Under the pieces are notes generated by a model, which saw only the letters and a list, made by a program, of their open reading frames with translations, had not been told where the DNA came from and ran no database searches. A stretch of 13,936 bases of DNA from SBAX01 sp964421865 (GTDB taxonomy: Bacteria > Planctomycetota > Phycisphaerae > UBA1845): NCBI GenBank assembly GCA_964421865.1, contig CAYQZH010000093.1, positions 1-13,936 of the forward strand, read 5' to 3'. Made by a program: the position numbers and the translations under genes. Below, piece after piece: positions 8,029 through 13,505 of this stretch (the stretch's first letter is position 1; each line of letters opens with the position of its first letter).

Positions 8029-8055
8029 GGGTTCGTTTGGTATTAGGGGTTTTTT
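8029..8055 (+). repeat. Dispersed direct repeat, copy B
   Basis: This is the second copy of the unit at 7814-7840, differing at one base in 27. It again ends in a T-run and is again followed by aggcacggaggca. Confidence 0.7.
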
Positions 8056-8321
8056 GCTCTGAGGCACGGAGGCATATAGGCACCAAGGCACAGAGCGGCG
8101 CGCGGATTGGGCAACCGGTGTTCATCCAACCTACATAACGCGGCGGGCGCTCGGTCCGGAAGGGCCTTGGAGCGATCAGGGGATGTCGGGTCTTTTTGAC
8201 TTTTCGCCCCCTTCGCGGCTCAGGGCAAGGTTTCGGCGTTTTGCCCCCTTACCCCCGCCCCCCGCCGCGCGGTATACTGCTCGTCCGTTACGCCGTCGCG
8301 TCTTTTTACGGAGGACGAAAC

Positions 8322-11000
8322 ATGTTACGCAAGAGTGTGGGCTTAGCCTTGGTCTTGGCTTTTGCGATTCTGCGTGGAGGGATTACCGCCGCGCGACCAC
8401 CCTCTAAAGCGGAAATCAATTCCGGCCACTTCGAAGCTTCAGCCGACGAGGTGGCAGGGGTTGACGGAGCATACCGTCTCGCGGCTTGCCCTAGTCAGCA
8501 GGCACCGGGCGGCACGGTCGTCGTCTGCTGGACGGCGCCTGCGTGCGGCACGAACTCGAACGATTGGATCGGGCTTTATGCCATCGGAGCCACCAGTTAT
8601 CAACCTGGGTGGTTCTACACGAAGGGGCAGGTTAGCGGGTGCCACAGTCACCCGGCACCGGCTACCCCCGGGACGTACGAGTTCCGCTACCTTCTCCGCG
8701 GAGGCTACACCGATGTTGCGCGCAGCGCTCCGATCACCGTTTGCGCCACCTGCACGGCGCCGCTCGCCAACTGTGCCTGCGAAGGCAGTGAAAACTGTGA
8801 TGACCGCAATCCATGCACCGACGACGCCTGCTTGAACGGGGTTTGTCAGAACCTGTCTAACTCGGGTTCTCCCAATTACTTATTGGGCGCTTGCCCCGAT
8901 CGCGTGGCACCGGGTGGCTCGATCCTTGTTTGCTGGACAGCGTCCGGATGCCGAGCCACCAATTACTTTGATTGGATCGACCTTTATGTCATCGGAGCCC
9001 CGAACTCTCCGTATCGACCTGGTTGGTTCTATACGCAGGCACGGGCTAACGGGTGCCGGACCTACACTGCGCCGACAACTCCCGGGACGTACGAGTTTCG
9101 ATACCTTGTCCGCAATGGGTATGTCGATGTCGCGCGCAGCGCCCCGATCACCGTCTGCAGCGGTTGCCCAGCGGGACCGAGCGGGTGTTGTCAGTTGACG
9201 CCCACCTGTTCCACGAATGCGGACTGCGACGATGGTTTATTCTGCAATGGTGCGGAGTCGTGCCAACACGGTTGCTGTGTGTCGGGCTCTGCATGTGGGA
9301 CTCAGTGTTGCAATGAGGACACGAATTCCTGCCAACCTGGGGTGTGGTGCGCATCGGATTGGCAGTGCAACGATAACAATCCGTGTACAATGGATCAGTG
9401 TGTGAGCGGATGCTGCAAGCATACACCACCACAATGCACAAGCAACCTCGATTGCGACGATGGCTTATTCTGCAATGGAGCGGAAATTTGCCTGAGCGGC
9501 GGCTGCTGCGTGGCGGGCACGCCGCCATGCCTGGGTCACGGATGCTGCGACGAGGAAACGCACTCATGCAACGCGGATAGGTGTTGTGACGCGAGTGCGG
9601 ATTGTGATGATGGCATTCTCTGTAATGGGGACGAACAATGTCAAGGTGGGTGCTGCGTTGCAGGTTCGCCGCTCTGCGAGCCTGAACAGTGCTGCGAAAC
9701 GGATGCGGACTGCGATGACGGAATCTATTGCAATGGCGCCGAGACTTGCCAATCGAACGGCTGCTGCCAAATTGGATCACCAGTGTGCTGCCCGAGCCAG
9801 TCCTGCAATGAAGAGTCCCACGTCTGTGAAATTGACCCACCGTGCGATTGTGATTGCGATTGCGATTGCGTGCTGGATGAGGATGACGTATGCCCCTGCG
9901 TCATCGCGCCCATGGGTGTGGATTCATTCGGTCGTCCGCTAGGTGACCTGGATGGAGATTGCGACGTCGATTTGGACGATTTCTGGATTCTGCAGGGAAA
10001 CTTCGCGGGGGTCGTCGCCCCGACTTGTCCGGACGGCGCTTGTGGATTGGGCGAGAACTGTTCCAACTGCCCTCAGGATTGCCCTTGTCCTTTCGGACAA
10101 GAGTGTAAGCTATGCACATGTATCGACATCCCGCCTTGCCCGGATGGCGTTTGTGAAGCGGATGAAAACTGCTCGATCTGCGCACAGGATTGTCCGTGCC
10201 CGTCCGGTGAGCAGTGCCAAAACGGAAGCTGCATTACGGCACCGACGTGTCCCAACAGTGTTTGTGGGCCGGATGAAAACTGCTTGACCTGTGCACAGGA
10301 TTGCCCATGCCCCTCGGGGTCCCAGTGCCAAGGTGGGATTTGCGTCCAGATATCGACTTGCTCAAACGGCGTTTGCGGACCCGACGAAAACTGTTCGACC
10401 TGCCCGCAGGATTGCCCATGCCCCTCGGGGCTTCAATGTCAGAGTGGGATTTGCGTCCAGATACCGACTTGCCCAAACGGCGTTTGCGGACCCGACGAAA
10501 ACTGTTCGACCTGCCCGCAGGATTGCCCATGCCCCTCGGGGTCGCAATGCCAGAGCGGAGCTTGCGTCCCGATACCGACTCATTCCTTCGCGGTCTGCAG
10601 CAGCGGGACTCCTGAAGACAGCGGGATCTGCTTTTGCCCCTCCGGATACTCCAGCAACGTCACTCAGGCGTATAACTCGTGCACCGTCACGTCGGACGGG
10701 GGTTCCTGCGCCGCGTACGCCTGCCTTGGATATGGTTGCCCTAGCTATCGATTCGGCTCCTGCTGTGTTTGTTACCCTTCACCACCCGCAGCGCATTCCG
10801 TTGCTATTTGCAATACGGGGACGGTTGACAATAACGGGACCTGCAACTGCTCCGGTTTCGGCTCGGGCAGCACTACGCAGGTGCAAGGCTCCGGCAGCTG
10901 CACCGTCACCTCAGATACCGGCTCCTGCACGGCCTACGGGTGCCTCGGATATGGGTGCTCTTCTAGCGATTTCGGCTCATGTTGCGTTTGCTCCCCATGA
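8322..11000 (+). CDS. Large secreted Cys-rich multidomain protein (two SKICH/Ig-like domains, DCDDG modules, dockerin-like loop, tandem Cys repeats)
   Basis: The ATG at 8322 has GGAGG 7 nt upstream and opens a signal peptide (MLRKSVGLALVLAFAILRGG), so an open frame extending further 5' is not the start. The mature part of the 892-residue product is modular. Residues ~51-141 and ~185-279 are two homologous beta-sandwich domains sharing DWI-L-Y-x-I-G-A, PGWFYT, PGTYEFRYL and DVARSAPITVC, resembling SKICH/Ig-like folds. Four DCDDG-L/I-x-CNG modules begin at residues 301, 377, 427 and 463, with related NPCTxDxC modules near 168 and 353. A CDCDCDCDC stretch (~507-516) leads into a dockerin-like loop, GDLDGDCDVDLDDFW (541-555). 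Five 37-residue Cys repeats span 568-752. Two copies of an unrecognised 10-Cys module fill 754-824 and 825-892. The expected location is extracellular, disulfide-stabilised and calcium-bound. No enzyme motif was found, so adhesion or ligand binding is the likeliest role. Confidence 0.9.
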   Translation: MLRKSVGLALVLAFAILRGGITAARPPSKAEINSGHFEASADEVAGVDGAYRLAACPSQQAPGGTVVVCWTAPACGTNSNDWIGLYAIGATSYQPGWFYTKGQVSGCHSHPAPATPGTYEFRYLLRGGYTDVARSAPITVCATCTAPLANCACEGSENCDDRNPCTDDACLNGVCQNLSNSGSPNYLLGACPDRVAPGGSILVCWTASGCRATNYFDWIDLYVIGAPNSPYRPGWFYTQARANGCRTYTAPTTPGTYEFRYLVRNGYVDVARSAPITVCSGCPAGPSGCCQLTPTCSTNADCDDGLFCNGAESCQHGCCVSGSACGTQCCNEDTNSCQPGVWCASDWQCNDNNPCTMDQCVSGCCKHTPPQCTSNLDCDDGLFCNGAEICLSGGCCVAGTPPCLGHGCCDEETHSCNADRCCDASADCDDGILCNGDEQCQGGCCVAGSPLCEPEQCCETDADCDDGIYCNGAETCQSNGCCQIGSPVCCPSQSCNEESHVCEIDPPCDCDCDCDCVLDEDDVCPCVIAPMGVDSFGRPLGDLDGDCDVDLDDFWILQGNFAGVVAPTCPDGACGLGENCSNCPQDCPCPFGQECKLCTCIDIPPCPDGVCEADENCSICAQDCPCPSGEQCQNGSCITAPTCPNSVCGPDENCLTCAQDCPCPSGSQCQGGICVQISTCSNGVCGPDENCSTCPQDCPCPSGLQCQSGICVQIPTCPNGVCGPDENCSTCPQDCPCPSGSQCQSGACVPIPTHSFAVCSSGTPEDSGICFCPSGYSSNVTQAYNSCTVTSDGGSCAAYACLGYGCPSYRFGSCCVCYPSPPAAHSVAICNTGTVDNNGTCNCSGFGSGSTTQVQGSGSCTVTSDTGSCTAYGCLGYGCSSSDFGSCCVCSP
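10023..10577 (+). repeat. Five tandem 111-bp (37-residue) coding repeats
   Basis: The units start at 10023, 10134, 10245, 10356 and 10467, each 111 bp with eight cysteines and the shared core DENC-x-x-C-x-Q-D-C-P-C-P. Copies 4 and 5 are identical over 68 bp (10363-10430 and 10474-10541), while copies 1 and 2 are diverged. The array therefore seems to be expanding at its 3' end. There are no spacers, so it is not CRISPR. Confidence 0.9.
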
Positions 11001-11018
11001 TTTACGCAGGCCTCGGAT

Positions 11019-11069
11019 CGGGTGGCCCACCTCGTTAGGGGGTAACGGGTGCGTGGGTCGATCACCCGT
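11019..11069. repeat. Second copy of the CGGGTGGCCCA element with hairpin
   Basis: CGGGTGGCCCA at 11019-11029 is identical to 7132-7142. It is followed by ACGGGTG (11045-11051) pairing with CACCCGT (11063-11069). It starts 19 bp after the stop of the Cys-rich gene and could act as a 3' structure for that transcript, although no U-tract follows. Confidence 0.5.
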
Positions 11070-11180
11070 CTTCCGTGCGTGATCGCTCGACCATACGCCC
11101 TCCGCCGATCACCTCGCAAGTTCTATCTATTGAGCCGGTGCGGCCTCCGCGCCCGCTCCGCGCGCCGGCAGCGCGAGTTT

Positions 11181-11196
11181 TGTTCCACGTGGAACA
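11181..11196. promoter_or_regulatory. parS: parS-type centromere site (ParB/Spo0J binding palindrome)
   Basis: TGTTCCACGTGGAACA is a perfect 16-bp palindrome with the CACGTG core and the flanking TGTT/AACA of chromosomal parS sites (family consensus TGTTTCACGTGAAACA, with C/G variants at the inner position in several phyla). ParB binds parS and loads onto DNA as a CTP clamp to drive origin segregation with ParA. The site is intergenic, has no nearby promoter that it would control, and is the only copy in the window. Neither parA nor parB is visible here. Confidence 0.68.
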
Positions 11197-11381
11197 TCGT
11201 TGGTGACAGTACGTGGCACCCGCGCGTTCGTGTCCGCGGGCTCGCGCCGCGCGGCTCTGATTGCCCGCTCCATGCCTGTCGCGGTTCGACCCCCCTCAAT
11301 CCCCCCTTGCAAAGGGAGGGAGGCGTGTCCGGTCGCTACCGCCCGCGGGCCGGATCCACGGATCGGGGGTGTCATTGCCGG

Positions 11382-11882
11382 TCAGTACGACAGTCCGGTG
11401 GTTCGCAGGTGCGTGTAGGGTTTGGCGCCGTTGACGGACGCGGCGGCGACGACCTCGGCCACATACAGGTCATGGTCGCCGACGGCGACTTTCTGCGTCA
11501 CGCGGCAGCCCAGGTAGGCGATGCAGCCGCCGATTCCTTCACTTCGCTGCCGGACAAGCATCGGACCGTATTCGGTCGGTTTGGTTTGAAGCCCGTGGAA
11601 GGCGTCCTCGTCGAGCGAGAAGCCCCGCCCGAACTGCCGGAACATGGCCGCAGGGTCTTCGCCGATCACGTTGAGCAAGAATCGTTGTGCGGCGTCGATG
11701 AGTTGCGCGATGGGGCGACCATGTTTCACACAGGCCGTAATCGACGGCGGCTCGAACGCCGCCTGTTGGACCCAGGAGACGAGCAGCCCGGAGGATCGCC
11801 CCGCGTGTTCGACGGTGAGGATCGAGCAGCCGCTGGGAATCCGGCCCAACGCCAGGCCGATCTTGTCGCGATCTTTTTCCAA
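11382..11882 (-). CDS. Flavin reductase-like (FMN-binding split-barrel) protein
   Basis: The 166-residue product belongs to the flavin reductase-like split-barrel family, whose members bind FMN and often reduce flavin for a partner oxygenase or act as NAD(P)H oxidoreductases. Visible family features are LGRIPSGCSILT at the N-terminus, SWVQQAAFEPPSITACVKHGR (a flavin-contacting loop), FLLNVIGED, FGRGF, and the late barrel strands GCIAYLGCRV and GDHDLYVAEV. The start chosen is TTG at 11880-11882, with GAGG about 6 nt upstream. The longer frame from TTG 11963 runs through a palindromic repeat and adds 27 residues without family resemblance. It lies downstream of rnc on the same strand, separated by the repeat. 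No oxygenase partner is adjacent, so its substrate is unknown. Confidence 0.85.
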   Translation of the reverse strand: MEKDRDKIGLALGRIPSGCSILTVEHAGRSSGLLVSWVQQAAFEPPSITACVKHGRPIAQLIDAAQRFLLNVIGEDPAAMFRQFGRGFSLDEDAFHGLQTKPTEYGPMLVRQRSEGIGGCIAYLGCRVTQKVAVGDHDLYVAEVVAAASVNGAKPYTHLRTTGLSY

Positions 11883-11904
11883 GCAATCCCTCTCTGCTTC
11901 TCGT

Positions 11905-11976
11905 GTAGCGTCGTCCGCCGACAGGCGGATCCGCGGCGTGAACTCTTTTTGCGCCGCCCACAAGGGGCGACGCTAC
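11905..11976. repeat. Inverted pair of GTAG-headed hairpins (BIME-like)
   Basis: On the plus strand GTAG (11905-11908) precedes a hairpin with the stem TCCGCC-GACA-GGCGGA (11914-11929). On the minus strand GTAG (11973-11976) precedes CGTCGCCC-CTTGT-GGGCGGCG (11952-11972), which pairs throughout with one G-T wobble. The outer ends TGTAGCGTCG and CGACGCTACA (11904-11913, 11968-11977) form a perfect 10-bp inverted repeat. The element fills most of the gap between rnc and the flavin reductase gene. Confidence 0.65.
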
Positions 11977-11977
11977 A

Positions 11978-12009
11978 TCATCACGAGAAACGGTCTAGTC
12001 TCGTGATGA
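11978..12009 (-). terminator. Perfect 11-bp hairpin spanning the rnc stop codon
   Basis: TCATCACGAGA (11978-11988) pairs with TCTCGTGATGA (11999-12009) across a 10-nt loop that contains the TAG stop of rnc. It lacks a clear U-tract, so it may be a weak terminator, a 3'-end stabiliser, or part of the neighbouring repeat. Confidence 0.45.
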
Positions 12010-12768
12010 AGATCGCCCCCGATCGCGCTCGCGGAGCAATTCGAGGGCGCGTTTGGCCGCTTCCTGCTCGGCCTCTTTCTTGCTCGGTCCCCAGGCGCTC
12101 GGAAAGCGCTCGCCGCCGATGAGCACGCAGATCTCAAAACACTTGCTGTGGTCCGGCCCCTGCTCGTCGAGGGATTCGTAATGGGGCGTCGCGGAAAGCC
12201 AGCGCTGGGCGTACTGCTGCAATGCGGACTTGAAGTTGTCGTGCGTTTGCGAGACTGCGGCCCGATCCAGGTGGGCCGACATCGTCGCCAGGATGAAACG
12301 CTTGGCCGGGTCGAGTCCCCCGTCCAGGAATAACGCCCCGATGACGGCCTCGAAGACCGCGCCCCGTAGCGAGGTGGGCAGCGCCGCCTTCACCCCCACG
12401 CCGTTGCCGAGGATGAGCAGATCGGTCAACCCGATTTCGTCGGCAATCTCGGCGCAAATCCGCCGGGACACGACGACCGACTTCACCTTGGTCAAGTCGC
12501 CCTCCAGCCAGTCGCCGAACCGCCGGTACAGCTCCTCGCAGACGACCAACCCCAGCACCGCGTCGCCGAGGAACTCGAGTCGTTCGTTGCTCTCGACGCG
12601 GGTATTGGCGACCGACGAATGGGTCAGGGAGGTCAGGAGGAGTTCGGAGTCTCGAAAGGTATGGCCCAGCAGTTGTTCGGCGCGGGCCGATACTTCGGTT
12701 TGATCCACGGCTGTTTCCAACAGGCCGGTGGCGAAAGCCGCGAACCGCACTCCTCGGCGGGCTCGCAC
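11995..12768 (-). CDS. rnc: Ribonuclease III
   Basis: RNase III cleaves double-stranded RNA in rRNA precursors and regulatory duplexes, with Mg2+ at a homodimer interface. Residues 61-69 carry the signature NERLEFLGD (Glu62, Glu65 and Asp69 match E. coli Glu38, Glu41 and Asp45). GALFLDGG follows Glu140, which matches catalytic Glu117. The residue matching E. coli Asp114 is Ala137. The C-terminal dsRNA-binding domain (~185-250) ends in the helix SKKEAEQEAAKRALELL. The product is 257 residues from GTG 12768, slightly long for the family. A GTG at 12706-12708 would give 237 residues and begin nearer the conserved domain. Neither start has a good Shine-Dalgarno. The 3' end forms a hairpin and is followed by a repeat, then the flavin reductase gene. 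Confidence 0.94.
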   Translation of the reverse strand: MRARRGVRFAAFATGLLETAVDQTEVSARAEQLLGHTFRDSELLLTSLTHSSVANTRVESNERLEFLGDAVLGLVVCEELYRRFGDWLEGDLTKVKSVVVSRRICAEIADEIGLTDLLILGNGVGVKAALPTSLRGAVFEAVIGALFLDGGLDPAKRFILATMSAHLDRAAVSQTHDNFKSALQQYAQRWLSATPHYESLDEQGPDHSKCFEICVLIGGERFPSAWGPSKKEAEQEAAKRALELLRERDRGRSSSRD

Positions 12769-12910
12769 CTTTCGCTAGCGGCCGGTAATCCGGGCCCTCG
12801 GCGTCATACGACCTACGAAGAACGCCGAAGGCCACTCGCCTTCCCCGAACACGTCGCGATGCTCCCCATCCTAAGATCGGCGAATCGGCGGGTCAAATTG
12901 AGGGGCGGCA

Positions 12911-13000
12911 ATGATCCTCGAAACGCCCAAGGGGCTCGACGGTCGCGGAACAGATCTCGACAAGGTGAACCTGAGGCGGTTGCGGGCGCTCATGGTGTAG
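12911..13000 (+). CDS. Possible 29-residue mini-protein
   Basis: An ATG at 12911 with GAGGGG about 5 nt upstream opens a 29-codon frame that starts MILETPKGLDGRG and ends LRRLRALMV. The TAG stop overlaps the GTAG of a hairpin. The composition looks protein-like, with a basic, leucine-rich C-terminal half. It runs opposite to both neighbours and has no recognised relatives. It may be a real small protein, a remnant of a lost gene, or chance. Confidence 0.22.
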   Translation: MILETPKGLDGRGTDLDKVNLRRLRALMV

Positions 13001-13017
13001 GGTTCGTTACACGAACC
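12997..13017 (+). repeat. Single GTAG-headed hairpin (REP-like)
   Basis: GTAG (12997-13000) is followed directly by GGTTCGT-TAC-ACGAACC (13001-13017), a perfect 7-bp stem with a 3-nt loop. The layout is the same as in the hairpins at 5306-5327, with a different stem sequence. Confidence 0.6.
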
Positions 13018-13037
13018 GATGGAATTGCTGATTGCCC

Positions 13038-13075
13038 ATTGTCGATTTGAGATTTGGGATTTCAGATTGTCGATT
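13038..13075. repeat. ATTGTCGATT direct repeat covering the Clp N-domain stop codon
   Basis: ATTGTCGATT occurs at 13038-13047 and 13066-13075, flanking a gatttgggattt segment. The AT-richer composition differs from its surroundings. The stop codon (13062-13064) and last codons of the Clp N-domain gene fall inside it. Confidence 0.5.
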
Positions 13076-13505
13076 GGGTCGCGCGGCGCACCTCCTCGCG
13101 CACGTCCTCCAGCCGAAGGCCGAGATTCATGAGCACCTGCCCCGCCACGCCGTCCTGTTCGCGGAGCAAACCGAGCAAGAGGTGCCCCGTTCCGACATAG
13201 TTGTGGTTGAGGTTGCGGGCCTCTTCGATGGCGTACTCAATGACCTTCTTGACACGGGGCGTCTGCGGGAGCTTGCCCAAGGTGACGGTCTTGGGACCGC
13301 TCTTGAGCAGCCTCTCGACCTCGAGGCGGACTTTGCGCAGATCGACGTCGAGGTTCTTAATTACGGCGGCCCCGACGCCGGACCCTTCCTTGACTAGAGC
13401 GAGGAGGATGTGCTCCGTCCCGATGTACTCGTGGTTGAAGCGCAGGGCTTCGTGCGTGGAGAGCACCATCATCCTTCGCGCACGATCGCCGAAGGGTTCA
13501 GACAT
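13062..13505 (-). CDS. Stand-alone double Clp N-domain protein (ClpC N-terminus without AAA modules)
   Basis: The 147-residue product consists of two Clp_N repeats closely resembling the N-terminal adaptor- and substrate-binding domain of ClpC. Repeat 1 is around residues 5-50 (FGDRARRMMVLSTHEA, NHEYIGTEHILLALVKEG) and repeat 2 around 80-130 (TPRVKKVIEYAIEEARNLNH, YVGTGHLLLGLLRE). The second GTEH motif reads GTGH. The protein stops shortly after LRLEDVREEV, where full ClpC would continue towards the first AAA+ domain, so there is no Walker motif and no ATPase. The ATG at 13505 is chosen because GGGGAG lies 7 nt upstream, and a TTG five codons earlier is less likely. The last residues (TQSTI) are encoded by a repeat. 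It could be a true adaptor-like protein modulating Clp proteases or a truncated clpC. The good promoter and intact frame favour function. Confidence 0.88.
   Translation of the reverse strand: MSEPFGDRARRMMVLSTHEALRFNHEYIGTEHILLALVKEGSGVGAAVIKNLDVDLRKVRLEVERLLKSGPKTVTLGKLPQTPRVKKVIEYAIEEARNLNHNYVGTGHLLLGLLREQDGVAGQVLMNLGLRLEDVREEVRRATQSTI

Larger units (their letters stand above)
7522..8321. other. Long non-coding stretch with mosaic degenerate repeats
   Basis: These 800 bp show no convincing gene. The segment GGCACGGAGGCA recurs at about 7687, 7847 and 8063, and GGGTTCGTT recurs near 7628, 7748, 7814 and 8029, with AAACGCCGAAA-type short repeats between them. Several overlapping ORFs on both strands are simply translations of these repeats and carry Arg/Ser/Pro-rich low-complexity sequence. 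Near the right end, TATACT (8273-8278) could be a -10 box for the next gene, but no -35 box is visible at the right distance. Confidence 0.6.
11001..11381. other. Intergenic region with repeats and a parS-type site
   Basis: These 381 bp lie between the converging Cys-rich gene and the flavin reductase gene. They contain the 11019-11069 repeat, the palindrome at 11181-11196 and, around 11290-11320, a poly-C segment with a CCCTT-GCA-AAGGG hairpin (11304-11316) of a kind often dispersed in genomes. No gene is supported. ORFs crossing the region on either strand have no start signal and no recognisable domain. Confidence 0.6.
12769..13061. other. Intergenic gap with repeats and a possible mini-ORF
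   Basis: This 293-bp gap lies upstream of rnc and downstream of the Clp N-domain gene. It contains the mini-ORF and GTAG-headed hairpin listed separately and the AT-richer repeat beginning at 13038. No clear promoter for rnc was found, so rnc may be read from the Clp N-domain promoter or from an unrecognised one. Confidence 0.5.

Noticed and set aside
7627..8046. 139-residue plus-strand open frame and overlapping minus-strand frames
   Set aside because: They are translations of the mosaic repeats, low in complexity and mutually overlapping, with no ribosome-binding site.
9148..9840. 230-residue minus-strand open frame
   Set aside because: It is antisense to the Cys-rich gene. Its Arg/His/Ser-rich composition is what reversed Cys/Asp repeats produce.
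10023..10577. Possible CRISPR array
   Set aside because: The 111-bp units are contiguous, stay in the reading frame and have no spacers or palindromic short repeats.
11281..11297. GGTTCGAC-like string suggesting a tRNA T-arm
   Set aside because: No acceptor, D-arm or anticodon stem can be built around it. It lies in a poly-C repeat.
11049..12122. 357-residue plus-strand open frame
   Set aside because: It crosses the parS site, the flavin reductase gene in antisense, a palindromic repeat and the rnc end. It has no recognisable domain.
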